The notes under the pieces: model-generated
The model's input: the letters and a program-made list of their open reading frames with translations, nothing else
Told to the model about the DNA's origin: nothing
The model's database searches: none
In this document: piece after piece, positions 26,192 through 34,717 of the stretch
Position numbering within the stretch: the first letter of the stretch is position 1
Layout of the letters: every line of letters begins with the position of its first letter
Assembly: GCA_038229415.1 (NCBI GenBank)
Contig: JBBROM010000004.1
Coordinates: forward strand, 124,001-188,000
Reading direction: 5' to 3'
Source: JANXUR01 sp038229415
Lineage (GTDB): Bacteria > Acidobacteriota > Terriglobia > Terriglobales > Acidobacteriaceae
Length of the DNA: 64,000 bases
Made by a program: the position numbers and the translations under genes

Positions 26192-27172
26192 ATGCTACGT
26201 AATCTGTTCGGCAAGAGTTCCGACCCCAAGCCCGATAAGCCGGAAGATCCCGCCCCCAAACCCGGCTTTTTTGAGCGGATGAAGCAGGCGGTGACACGCA
26301 CCCGCGAAAATCTTAGTGAGAGGATTGAAGCGGTTGTCGCCTTCAACAAAGAGATTGACCGCAGCACACTCGATGATCTGGAAGCCAGCCTGATCGGTGC
26401 GGATCTTGGCACGGTGACGACACACGAGATTCTGGAAAAGCTGCGCATTCGCGCAGACCGGCGGCAGATTCAAGATGCCTCCGAACTAAAGCGCCTGCTG
26501 CGGGAAGAGATTCTGGGCATTTTGCAAGCGTCGAACCAAAAGCCACCCACCGAAACCGATGGGCCGGAAGTGATCCTGATGGTCGGCGTAAACGGCACCG
26601 GAAAGACTACTACTGTCGGCAAGCTAGCCTACCTCTTGCACGCGCAAGGCAAAAGTGTTCTGTTGTGTGCAGCCGATACCTTTCGCGCCGCCGCCATCGA
26701 ACAACTTCAAGTTTGGGGGGAACGCAGCGGGGTCGAGGTCATCAAGACCAAGCCCGGCGGTGACCCAGCGGCGGTGCTCTTTGACGCTCTTGAATCGGCG
26801 AAACTACACAACGTGGACTACGTGATCGTGGATACCGCAGGTCGCCTGCACAATAAAGTTGGGCTGATGGCGGAACTCGATAAGATTCGTCGCACTGCCG
26901 GACGACTGGTTCCCGGCGCGCCGCACGAAGTGTTATTGGTGATGGATGCGACCACGGGCCAGAACGGTCTTCAGCAAGCGCGGCAGTTCACCGAGTCGTC
27001 GGGCGTAACCGGCATCGTACTCACTAAGCTGGATGGCACCGCCAAGGGTGGGGTTGTCGTGGCGATTGCGCGTGAAATGGGCTTGCCTGTGCGCTTTGTG
27101 GGCGTGGGTGAAAAGATCGGTGACCTGCTGCCGTTTGACGCAGAGGCGTTTGCGGAATCGTTGTTTACCTAG
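26192..27172 (+). CDS. ftsY: Signal recognition particle receptor FtsY
   Basis: About 326 residues from ATG 26192 (MLRNLFGKSSDPK); the open frame extends upstream to 26039 but those codons are unlike the family. It has a short acidic/proline A region, a helical N domain and an SRP GTPase G domain: GVNGTGKTTTVGKLA (~132), DTFRAAA, DTAGR (~214) and TKLDGTAKGG (~279). It docks ribosome-SRP complexes at the inner membrane. ribD begins 12 bp after its stop. Confidence 0.95.
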   Translation: MLRNLFGKSSDPKPDKPEDPAPKPGFFERMKQAVTRTRENLSERIEAVVAFNKEIDRSTLDDLEASLIGADLGTVTTHEILEKLRIRADRRQIQDASELKRLLREEILGILQASNQKPPTETDGPEVILMVGVNGTGKTTTVGKLAYLLHAQGKSVLLCAADTFRAAAIEQLQVWGERSGVEVIKTKPGGDPAAVLFDALESAKLHNVDYVIVDTAGRLHNKVGLMAELDKIRRTAGRLVPGAPHEVLLVMDATTGQNGLQQARQFTESSGVTGIVLTKLDGTAKGGVVVAIAREMGLPVRFVGVGEKIGDLLPFDAEAFAESLFT

Positions 27173-27184
27173 GAGCAACGGAAA

Positions 27185-28411
27185 TTGTCTAAGTCGTCTG
27201 CTAAAGCGGATAAGCTCTCAAAACAAGATATAGCGATGCTGCTCCGCGCGCTGGAACTGGCGCATAAAGGTGTCGGTCTGGCATCGCCGAATCCCTGCGT
27301 GGGTGCAGTGATTGTTGGAGCGAATGGCGAGGTGGTTGGTGAGGGCACTCACCTTTACGCTGACCGGAAGCATGCGGAAATTGTCGCGCTGGAGCAAATT
27401 GCACAGGCCGAGCGCATGACTCCAGGCTCGGCCCGCGGCGCAACCCTCTATCTAAGTCTGGAGCCATGCTCCCACTTCGGCCGAACTCCGCCATGTACCG
27501 AGGCCATCATCGCAGCAGGCATTCGACGCGTGGTGTGCCTGATGCAGGATCCGAATCCTCAGGTAGCCGGTCAGGGCTTCGCCATGCTGCGGGCATCTGG
27601 CATTGAAGTTGCGCTCGTTGATCCAGCAAATGTATCGCTCCAAGACGCTTTGCAAGACGCGCATCACCTAAACGAAGCCTTCGCCGCTTGGATTCGGCGG
27701 CGCACGCCATTAGTCACGCTCAAAGCGGGAATGACGCTCGATGGCCGCATCGCCGCTCCACCCAGCCACACGGTTGCGCCGGCTCCACTGGCTGCCGCCG
27801 AAGCCGAAAGCGGCTGGATCACCGGCACGAAATCGCGTGCGCATGTGCATGAGCTGCGCCACGCGAGTGACGCGATTCTTGTGGGCGTTGGTACTGTACT
27901 GGCGGATAACCCTCTACTGAACGACCGTAGCGGTCTGCCGCGACGCCGCCCGTTGCTGCGGGTGGTGATGGACTCCAAGCTGCGCCTGCCGCTGATGTCG
28001 CGGCTGGTGAAGACTGCGCAAGAGGACGTGATTGTCTTCTGTTCGTTTGCCGAAGAAAAGCGCCGCGCCCAACTGGAGAATTCTGGCATCCGCGTGGAGC
28101 AGGTTCCCCTGGCCGGCGACGGCCTGCCCGACCTCAACGCCGTTCTTCACCGCTTAGGCGCGATGGAGATCACTTCCCTGCTGATCGAGGGCGGCTCACG
28201 CGTCAATGCGGCGGCGCTCACCTTCGGCATTGTGGACAAGGTCTTTCTCTACTATGCTCCGATTCTGCTGGGCGGCGAGGCTGTGCCAGTCGCAGGCGGC
28301 GCGGGCTTCCGCAGCATCGCCGAAGCAGCGCGACTGCGCGCTTACAAGCTGCATCGCCTTGGCGACGACTTCGCGGTGGAGGGGTACCTGAAAGATCCCT
28401 ACACGGACTGA
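27185..28411 (+). CDS. ribD: Bifunctional riboflavin deaminase/reductase RibD
   Basis: 408 residues starting at TTG 27185 with AGGAG upstream. The N-terminal deaminase carries the zinc motif HAE (~62) and PCSHFGRTPPC (~94-104); the C-terminal reductase (~175-405) has LKAGMTLDGRIA and LLIEGGSRVNAA. It performs the two steps after GTP cyclohydrolase II in riboflavin synthesis. Riboflavin synthase (ribE) follows on the same strand, separated by the 366-bp repeat-bearing gap. No FMN-riboswitch-like element was seen upstream. Confidence 0.94.
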   Translation: MSKSSAKADKLSKQDIAMLLRALELAHKGVGLASPNPCVGAVIVGANGEVVGEGTHLYADRKHAEIVALEQIAQAERMTPGSARGATLYLSLEPCSHFGRTPPCTEAIIAAGIRRVVCLMQDPNPQVAGQGFAMLRASGIEVALVDPANVSLQDALQDAHHLNEAFAAWIRRRTPLVTLKAGMTLDGRIAAPPSHTVAPAPLAAAEAESGWITGTKSRAHVHELRHASDAILVGVGTVLADNPLLNDRSGLPRRRPLLRVVMDSKLRLPLMSRLVKTAQEDVIVFCSFAEEKRRAQLENSGIRVEQVPLAGDGLPDLNAVLHRLGAMEITSLLIEGGSRVNAAALTFGIVDKVFLYYAPILLGGEAVPVAGGAGFRSIAEAARLRAYKLHRLGDDFAVEGYLKDPYTD

Positions 28412-28497
28412 CGCCACCTAGCTTCCGGTATCACGACGCAGTGGGAACAGTCCTATGCGGGGATACTCACCCTTCCGTCGTGCCGAAGGCACAGAAT

Positions 28498-28671
28498 GAA
28501 GTAAGCCCGGTACGAAGCGAAGCGGAGTGCCGGGTGGGGGTCAAGAAAAGTATAAAGTCCTGAAAGGACGACTGAGCGCGCACTTCGTCGGATTTCAGCC
28601 GTCCGTTCCGGACTTAAGATTTTGGTTTGCCTAACCCGGCACTCCGCTTCGCTCAGTACCGGGCTTACTTC
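28498..28671. repeat. Inverted-repeat intergenic element between ribD and ribE
   Basis: Two 38-bp arms (28498-28535 and 28634-28671) are inverted copies with two mismatches, both in the middle (GA versus TG). The ~98-bp centre holds smaller stems around GTCCTGAAAGGAC and GTCCGTTCCGGAC. The flanks carry further small hairpins (CCGTCGTGCCGAAGG, GCGTCCCTGCGGGACGC). No ORF of its own. The shape fits a REP- or MITE-like dispersed element; it fills the gap from 28412 to 28777, which holds no gene. Confidence 0.75.
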
Positions 28672-28777
28672 AATGCGTCCCTGCGGGACGCGATTGTCGC
28701 GCCTTGATCCTCTGAGCCTGTGGGAGTGAGGCACCTGCACATGGTGAGCATTCCCACTCCGCATTTACAATCAACTT

Positions 28778-29419
28778 ATGTTCACCGGAATCATTGAAGA
28801 AGTCGGCCGTATCGCGAAGGTCGTCGAGCGCGGCGAGAATCGGCGCGTCACGATTGAGGCGAAGCTCGTCACCGGAGACCTGCACACTGGCGACAGTATC
28901 TCCGTCAGCGGATGTTGCCTGACTGCGCTCGACATCACTCCTACATCGTTTTGCGCCGACCTCGCGCCGGAGACGTGGACGCGCACATCGTTTTCGCGCT
29001 TGCATGCAGGCGCGCTAGTGAACCTCGAACGCTCCATGCCCGCCGACGGACGCTTTGGCGGACACATCGTGCAAGGCCACGTGGATGGCGTGGGCACGCT
29101 GACTAAGTTCGCGCAACTCGCCGACTCGGGCAACTGGTGGCTGGAGATCGAAGTTCCCGCCGAGATCGAGCGCTATCTGGTGTTCAAGGGCTCCATCACC
29201 ATCGAGGGCATCAGCCTCACCATTGCGCGGCTCGAAGGCCGCGCGTGCTCTGTCGCGATTATTCCGCATACTTATGAAGCTACGAACCTACGCACGCTAA
29301 AGGCAGGTGATCCGGTGAATCTGGAAGCCGATGTAATTGGCAAGTATGTGGAGCGGTTGATGGGCGAGCGAATGAGCAAGGAGCTCGGCATGGTCGAGAT
29401 GGTCAAGGCAGGATTCTAG
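28778..29419 (+). CDS. ribE: Riboflavin synthase, alpha subunit
   Basis: 213 residues made of two lumazine-binding barrels: the first starts MFTGIIEEVGRI, the second contains GGHIVQGHVDGVG and FKGSITIEGISLTI. It dismutates two 6,7-dimethyl-8-ribityllumazine molecules to riboflavin. The third riboflavin-pathway genes (ribBA, ribH) are not in the window. The repeat element upstream lies within its likely 5' untranslated region. Confidence 0.95.
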   Translation: MFTGIIEEVGRIAKVVERGENRRVTIEAKLVTGDLHTGDSISVSGCCLTALDITPTSFCADLAPETWTRTSFSRLHAGALVNLERSMPADGRFGGHIVQGHVDGVGTLTKFAQLADSGNWWLEIEVPAEIERYLVFKGSITIEGISLTIARLEGRACSVAIIPHTYEATNLRTLKAGDPVNLEADVIGKYVERLMGERMSKELGMVEMVKAGF

Positions 29420-29528
29420 ACAACACTGCTTGAGTAACTTCAAAGATCTTTTTCTTGTCATTCCCGACAAATGTGTGTAGTCTTCGGGCGAAGTCGTTCG
29501 ATCCATTCACTTGCTACTGGAGTTTGAA

Positions 29529-29909
29529 ATGAACTGGCACATTGGGGCTCTCAAGAAGTACGCCATGTTCGAGGGAAGAGCGCGACGGATGGAGTACTGG
29601 ATGTTTTGTTTATTCAACATGATCATTGCATTTGGGCTTACGTTCCTGAGTCTGATGGCAGGGCGCCTGATGGGATCAGACGGGTCACCACTGTCAGGTA
29701 TTGTCATTGTCTACGACCTCGCAGTATTAGTTCCCGGGCTGGCGGTTGGCGTGCGGCGGATGCATGACACGGGCCACAGCGGGTGGTGGTTAATTTGCCC
29801 GATTGTAAACTTAGTCTTTGCGTTCACAGATAGCCAGCCCGGCACGAACGAATACGGCACGAACCCGAAGGGAGTTGTATCTGCTGGGGCCGGAATTGGC
29901 CTCATTTAA
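29529..29909 (+). CDS. DUF805-family membrane protein
   Basis: 126 residues from ATG 29529, which has GGAG 9 nt upstream; a TTG at 29511 is in frame. It shows the DUF805 layout: FEGRARRMEYWMF at the start, three hydrophobic helices and the motif VGVRRMHDTGHSGWW. The tail has GTNEYGTNPKG, which is also typical. The function of the family is not established. It converges with the Mla-type ATPase gene. Confidence 0.85.
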   Translation: MNWHIGALKKYAMFEGRARRMEYWMFCLFNMIIAFGLTFLSLMAGRLMGSDGSPLSGIVIVYDLAVLVPGLAVGVRRMHDTGHSGWWLICPIVNLVFAFTDSQPGTNEYGTNPKGVVSAGAGIGLI

Positions 29910-29948
29910 CGCCCTAACTCACCTTGGTGGCGGACTTAAGACGCTTCC

Positions 29949-30740
29949 CTACACCTCAATCTTCAACTCATCCAGTTCAAGGAATTCTTGCACAATCGGG
30001 ATATTGCTGCGTTCCAGTTCGTGGGGGGTGCCGAAGAAGACTACTTTCGCTTCGTGCAGAAAGGCGATGCGGTCGCCCAGTTTGCGAGCTAGGCGCATGT
30101 CGTGCGTCACCACGATGCTGGTGAGGTGCAGTTGCACCTTGAGTTTCAAGATGAGGTCGCCGAGCAGAATCGCCATCATGGGATCCACCATGGTGGTGGG
30201 CTCGTCGTAGAGGATGCACTCGGGCTGTGCGGCTACGGCGCGTGCGATGGCGACCGAACGCTTCATCCCTGTGGAAAGTTCCGACGGCAGCATCTCGCTC
30301 ATCTCGCCGACGCCGACCAGATGTAGCAATCCATTTACTACCTGCAGAATCTGCTCTTCGTCCAACGCTTGGCGTTCACGCAGTGGGAAGGCGACGTTCT
30401 CGCCCACCGTGAGCGAATCGAACAGCGCGCCGTTCTGGAAGACCATGGTGACGCGCTTGCGAAGCCGCTCAAGGCAAGACTCTGAAAGTTCGGAGATATC
30501 TTCGCCCCCCACCATAATCGTCCCTGCATCCGCCTTAAGAAATCCCATGATGCAGGCCAGCGACACCGACTTGCCCACGCCGCTGCGGCCGAGAATACAG
30601 AGCGTCTCGCCGGGCATTACGAAGAAGCTGACGTCGTCGAGAACCTTCTTTTCGCCGAACGCCTTGCATACGTGATCGAACTCAATGTAAGGCTTAGGCG
30701 CCGTGGCGATGGGCACGGACGGGATTGCGGGGGTCGTCAT
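29949..30740 (-). CDS. Mla-type ABC transporter ATP-binding protein
   Basis: 263 residues. Walker A GRSGVGKS (51-58), Q-loop FQNGALFDSL (101-110), signature LSTGM (155-159) and Walker B CILYDEP (175-181) are in order, with the switch histidine in VVTHD. The Q-loop NGALFDSLTVGENV stretch is typical of MlaF-type ATPases that move phospholipids between the envelope membranes. The signature has T where LSGGM is usual. The permease (MlaE) and MCE protein (MlaD) are not adjacent. ATGA overlap with the upstream mobA makes the two translationally coupled. Confidence 0.88.
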   Translation of the reverse strand: MTTPAIPSVPIATAPKPYIEFDHVCKAFGEKKVLDDVSFFVMPGETLCILGRSGVGKSVSLACIMGFLKADAGTIMVGGEDISELSESCLERLRKRVTMVFQNGALFDSLTVGENVAFPLRERQALDEEQILQVVNGLLHLVGVGEMSEMLPSELSTGMKRSVAIARAVAAQPECILYDEPTTMVDPMMAILLGDLILKLKVQLHLTSIVVTHDMRLARKLGDRIAFLHEAKVVFFGTPHELERSNIPIVQEFLELDELKIEV

Positions 30741-31369
30741 TTTGCGGTTTGCTCCTCACGCCCGTCAAACTCAAGCTGCGCGGCCTGCCAGTCTTCCGGT
30801 GTATTCAGATTGCGAAACAGGCTGCTACCGAATCCATGATTATGCAAAGTCTCCTCCGAAATCGTTTGCACAGAAACCTCTGAGTATAGCGAGTCAATGC
30901 GATTACGGCCCTGTTGCAACGCCCGTTCGGCGTAAGGCAGAAATTCCTTGTGATAGACGGCGCAAAGCGGCTGCCAGCCGTCCGCAAGGCGCGGGACGGT
31001 GACCAGGGCTTCACTGGTTTGAGACTGGGCTTGGGCTTGCGCAATCAGAAAGCGCAAAAAGTCCGGAGTGAGGAATGGCATATCCACCGCGAGAATCAGG
31101 ACTTGCTCAGCGACGGAGGCAACAAGGGCTGCGTGGATGCCCGCTAACGGCCCTTGTCCCGGAAAATGATCTTCCGATACCGCTGCATAGGCCAGCAGAC
31201 TCTGTGGATCCCCCACCAGCTGCACAATGGTCGGGATGCTCCAGGCCAAGTCGATCATGTGCTGCACCAGCGGCTGGCCCGCGAGCGGCAGCAAGGCTTT
31301 GTTCTGGCCCATGCGCGTACTGCGCCCCCCGGCCAGAATAAAGGTCTCGATCTGCGGCAACGGCTGCAT
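30737..31369 (-). CDS. mobA: Molybdenum cofactor guanylyltransferase
   Basis: About 210 residues from ATG 31369 (MQPLPQIETFILAGG). The nucleotidyltransferase motif LAGGRSTRMGQNKALLPL is intact, as is the metal-binding VDMPFLTP. It attaches GMP to molybdopterin. The frame is open back to 31471, but those 34 codons do not resemble the family. It overlaps the Mla-type ATPase start by 4 bp; no other molybdenum-cofactor gene is nearby. Confidence 0.88.
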   Translation of the reverse strand: MQPLPQIETFILAGGRSTRMGQNKALLPLAGQPLVQHMIDLAWSIPTIVQLVGDPQSLLAYAAVSEDHFPGQGPLAGIHAALVASVAEQVLILAVDMPFLTPDFLRFLIAQAQAQSQTSEALVTVPRLADGWQPLCAVYHKEFLPYAERALQQGRNRIDSLYSEVSVQTISEETLHNHGFGSSLFRNLNTPEDWQAAQLEFDGREEQTAK

Positions 31370-31538
31370 GATGCAAATGATACCCGGAGCCACACTATGA
31401 ACGAAATTCAGGGCGAAAAGCGGAGGCGAAATCTGGCCAGCGCCATCCAGCACTATTGGCGCATCTCGCATCTAATGAACAGGTAGTTTAAAGCGTAAAA
31501 TTAGACTTGTTGCATTTGCTGTACAGAGGAGACTTCCG

Positions 31539-32606
31539 GTGAAATCCATATTTCGTTCCAAGGTTTGGTTGGTGGTGCTGGCAGGCGTGCTGGCATTAGG
31601 CGTCACTGCGGCCTGCAACAAGGCGGCTGCTCCAACCGATGCCCAGATTACACAAGACTCTCAGAGCAAGCTGGCAGCGGAATCCGCGCTGCAAGGTAAA
31701 GCGTTGACCGCCAGCGCCAATCAGGGCGCGGTGACACTGAGTGGTAGCGTGGGCACGGAAGCAGAACGCGACCTCGCAGGCAGCTTGGTAGGCGGTGTAG
31801 CAGGCGTAAAGACGGTGATTAACAATATCGCGGTGCAGCCCATGCAGGCGCAGACTGTTCCGGCACCGATGCCGACTTCCGCACCTGCCCCGGTTAGCAG
31901 GCCCGCACCCATGGCCAAGCCCAGCGCCGCCAAGGGGCACAAGGCTCCGATGGCGGACTCCACAGCCATGAACCACGGCGACAGCCATAGCGATTCCATG
32001 CCAACACCGGCACCAGTCGCAGCGACCCCGGCTGTACCGCCTCCTCCTCCGCCGCCCCAACCGGTCACTATTCCGGCTGGAACGCACTTGGCGATTCGGC
32101 TGGTGGATCCCATTGATTCCGAGACCAGCCAGTCCGGTCAGGTGATTCGCGCCACACTCGACACGCCGCTCACGCTGAACGGCGATGTGGTGATTCCGGC
32201 GGGCTATGACATTCAGGGTCACTTGGGAACGATCCAGAGTGCAGGCAAATTCTCTGGGGCGTCGCTGGTAACACTTGATCTGGATCGGCTGGTGGTGAAC
32301 GGCAAGACGTACGCGCTCCAGACGAATGAATACCGTAAGGAAGGCACGGGCAACGGGAAGAGGACCGCAGCCAAAGTTGGCGGTGGTGCCATTCTCGGAG
32401 CCATCATTGGAGGTTTGGCTGGCGGAGGCAAGGGTGCTGCGATTGGAACGATCGCTGGCGCTGGTGCTGGAACGGGTGTTTCCGCGATCGGTAAGGGTCA
32501 ACAGATCAAGCTTGGTGCGGAAACGCAGTTAAGCTTCCAGTTGGTGGCTCCGCTGACGGTGCTTCCGGCGCCTGACAAGAATGCCGACCGGCCGAAGGTG
32601 CAGTAA
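31539..32606 (+). CDS. BON-domain lipoprotein with His/Met-rich linker and glycine zipper
   Basis: 355 residues from GTG 31539 with GAGGAG upstream. The lipobox ends at Cys26 (GVTAAC). Residues ~35-102 form a BON domain (QGAVTLSGSVGTEAERD), which binds membranes or hydrophobic ligands. A linker (102-180) rich in Pro and Ala also contains several His, Met and Asp residues (HKAPMADSTAMNHGDSH, 134-150). A beta-rich region (180-265) follows, then a glycine zipper (279-320). It is probably anchored in the outer membrane, facing the periplasm. Confidence 0.85.
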   Translation: MKSIFRSKVWLVVLAGVLALGVTAACNKAAAPTDAQITQDSQSKLAAESALQGKALTASANQGAVTLSGSVGTEAERDLAGSLVGGVAGVKTVINNIAVQPMQAQTVPAPMPTSAPAPVSRPAPMAKPSAAKGHKAPMADSTAMNHGDSHSDSMPTPAPVAATPAVPPPPPPPQPVTIPAGTHLAIRLVDPIDSETSQSGQVIRATLDTPLTLNGDVVIPAGYDIQGHLGTIQSAGKFSGASLVTLDLDRLVVNGKTYALQTNEYRKEGTGNGKRTAAKVGGGAILGAIIGGLAGGGKGAAIGTIAGAGAGTGVSAIGKGQQIKLGAETQLSFQLVAPLTVLPAPDKNADRPKVQ

Positions 32607-32643
32607 GGTTGGCTTGCGGATATTCAATCGTTGGAGGTTTGGA

Positions 32644-33117
32644 TTGAGCGCCGCTCATGTTGGACAGAAGCATTGTCTCTTGTGGGCGGCGCTCTTGGTG
32701 CTGGCAACCTCTACAATAAGCGCACAAATCATTACCGTTGTCGTCTTGGATGCGCGATCAGGGCTGCCAATCTCTGGTAGAAACGTTCGTATAAGTATCC
32801 CTGATCCGCGCACCCAGACTCCCACGCCCCATCCGTCGTTTATGAACTTTGACGCCAAAACAGGGTCAAACGGAAAAGCTCAAGTTGATTTGCTTGGGCA
32901 CCTACCCCCGAGGATTTATGTCTCTGAATCAGGCGGGTTTTCAACCCAGTGTTCGCCTCACGTCTATAAACTTCAGGATGTATTGTCCATCGGAATACTT
33001 GCGAAAAATGGCTGCAACAAGAAGGTCAGCGCCAAGATTCAAGCACAACCGGGTGAAGTTATCATATTCTCTAAGCCGGAGTCATTCATGGATCGGCTGA
33101 GGGACTTTCCGGGGTAA
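32644..33117 (+). CDS. Small exported protein, possible carboxypeptidase-regulatory-like fold
   Basis: About 157 residues. TTG 32644 has GGAGG 6 nt upstream and puts a clean signal peptide at the front (CLLWAALLVLATSTISA); the frame is open back to 32581 inside the preceding gene. The mature part starts IITVVVLDARSGLPISGRNV, as in CarboxypepD_reg/transthyretin-like beta-sandwich domains. Two cysteines lie in the second half. Base composition is a little AT-richer than the neighbours. Function unknown. Confidence 0.65.
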   Translation: MSAAHVGQKHCLLWAALLVLATSTISAQIITVVVLDARSGLPISGRNVRISIPDPRTQTPTPHPSFMNFDAKTGSNGKAQVDLLGHLPPRIYVSESGGFSTQCSPHVYKLQDVLSIGILAKNGCNKKVSAKIQAQPGEVIIFSKPESFMDRLRDFPG

Positions 33118-33190
33118 AGCTCTCGATCCGACCTTTGACAAATACACTCTTCGCAGCTACCGACAACCTTGATATGCTCGTGAGTCACCT

Positions 33191-33715
33191 ATGCCCGGCA
33201 TCTGCGCCATACTGCTCACGCACTGCGACGCTCAGCACATCGGTCGAGCGCTAGAGACTCTGCGTTCGTGCGATTACGTCATCGTGGTTGACTCTGGCTC
33301 CACCGACGGAACGGTTCAAATTGCACGACAGTATGGAGCTCGGGTGATGCCCATGCCCGCCCTTAGCTTCGGCGATTCCCTCGCGAACTTTATTCCGCCA
33401 CTCGGAGATTGGGTACTCTCTTTGTCCGCGGATGAGGCAGTGAGCGAATCGCTGGAGGCTGAGCTGTACGAATGGCGCATCGCCGAGCCCGAGCCTGCAC
33501 GCTATGTGGTTCCGATTCGTCGGCAGGACCCCGATGGCGAATGGCATACCCATCCGGGTGAACCACGCCTCATCCACCGAAAGTGCATGACGGTTTATAC
33601 AGGGTGCAGGTTGGTGACTCCTAAAGACGTTCGCCTGGCCACGCTTCAGGGTGCGATCCTGCAATTTTCGTTTCCGCCGCCGAGCGAGAATTTTTCGCAC
33701 CGTAAAAGGCGCTAG
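33191..33715 (+). CDS. Short family-2 glycosyltransferase-like protein
   Basis: 174 residues beginning ICAILLTHCDAQHIGRALET with the nucleotide-sugar motif VDSGSTDGTVQIARQYGA, as in GT2 enzymes such as the WaaE/KdtX group. The DxD-like acidic site appears as LSADEAVS. It is about 80 residues shorter than typical relatives, lacking the C-terminal membrane-associated part; no frameshifted continuation is visible downstream. It may be a shortened active form or a degenerate copy. It stands between the small exported gene and prepilin peptidase. Confidence 0.7.
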   Translation: MPGICAILLTHCDAQHIGRALETLRSCDYVIVVDSGSTDGTVQIARQYGARVMPMPALSFGDSLANFIPPLGDWVLSLSADEAVSESLEAELYEWRIAEPEPARYVVPIRRQDPDGEWHTHPGEPRLIHRKCMTVYTGCRLVTPKDVRLATLQGAILQFSFPPPSENFSHRKRR

Positions 33716-33783
33716 ACGCACGAAAGACGGTGGGCTGTGCCGTTAGCCGCATGGAAGTCCTATAATTCTCGCGACCACTATCC

Positions 33784-34704
33784 ATGGAAATTCTTGCCCA
33801 TCCGAACTCGCTTACTTACACGCTCGTCGCTTTGCTGGGCTTGATTTTCGGCAGCTTTCTTAACGTCTGCATTCACCGCTTGCCGCTGGGGCTGTCTGTG
33901 GTTCGACCGGGCAGCGCGTGCCCCGTGTGCGGGCATTCCATTCGCTGGTTTGACAACATCCCCGTGTTCAGTTGGCTGCTGCTGCGGGGGCGTTGCCGGG
34001 ACTGTGGCACGGCCATCTCGTTTCGCTACGCAGCCGTGGAAGTGCTTACTGCGGTGATCTTCGTACTTTGTGTGGCACTCCACGGGATCACCCTACCCAC
34101 GCTCAAACTAGCTGTATTCGGTTGGCTTCTACTCGGGCTGATCTTTACCGACGCTGAGACGCGATTGCTACCAGACGCGATGACGCTGCCCGGAATTATG
34201 CTGGGCGTGGTGTTCAGTTTGCTGGTGCCGATCCGTGACCTCGGCAGTCTGTTGCTACCTTCGTTAATTACGTTGCCGGTTGCGGATAACCTCGCTGAGC
34301 GGTTCTTTTCGCTCGCCGACGGACTCGCCGCAGCCGCACTGGCAGCGGGCTTTCTGTATGGAACGCGCTGGCTTTATCTGAAGCTGAGGGGCGTGGAAGG
34401 ACTCGGCTTGGGCGACGTGAAGCTGATCGCCATGATTGGGGTGTTTCTGGGCTTGCGGCTCACACTGATGACGTTGCTATTCGCATCGCTAGCAGGCGGA
34501 TTCGGGGGATTGCTGGTGACGCTGGTGGTGTGGGTGAAGCGCACACTGCGCCGTCTACGCAAGCACCGCGAACCCTTACCTACGGCGATGCGGCGTGCCT
34601 GGGTCTCGGCGCAGATTATGATGCGCAGCTATCCTCTGCCGTTTGGCGTTTTTCTTGGTGGGGCAGCACTGCTAACGGCATTTTTTGCAAGCGGAAATTA
34701 CTAG
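33784..34704 (+). CDS. pilD: Prepilin peptidase / N-methyltransferase
   Basis: 306 residues, about eight membrane helices. The N-terminal part has the zinc-binding pairs CPVC (46-49) and CRDC (71-74). The two catalytic aspartates are in TDAETRLLPD (~123) and GLGLGDVKL (~211). It cleaves leader peptides of type IV pilins and type II secretion pseudopilins, and methylates the new N-terminus. It is longer by a segment near residues 150-180 than E. coli-type enzymes. No pilin genes are in the window. Confidence 0.93.
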   Translation: MEILAHPNSLTYTLVALLGLIFGSFLNVCIHRLPLGLSVVRPGSACPVCGHSIRWFDNIPVFSWLLLRGRCRDCGTAISFRYAAVEVLTAVIFVLCVALHGITLPTLKLAVFGWLLLGLIFTDAETRLLPDAMTLPGIMLGVVFSLLVPIRDLGSLLLPSLITLPVADNLAERFFSLADGLAAAALAAGFLYGTRWLYLKLRGVEGLGLGDVKLIAMIGVFLGLRLTLMTLLFASLAGGFGGLLVTLVVWVKRTLRRLRKHREPLPTAMRRAWVSAQIMMRSYPLPFGVFLGGAALLTAFFASGNY

Positions 34705-34717
34705 GGCGGAAAATTCC

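Noticed and set aside
28412..28777. FMN riboswitch upstream of ribE
   Set aside because: The gap is filled by an inverted-repeat element; none of the conserved FMN-riboswitch segments could be recognised.
29818..30675. Several plus-strand ORFs across the Mla-type ATPase gene
   Set aside because: All are antisense shadows of the ABC ATPase, which shows Walker A, Q-loop, signature and Walker B in order.
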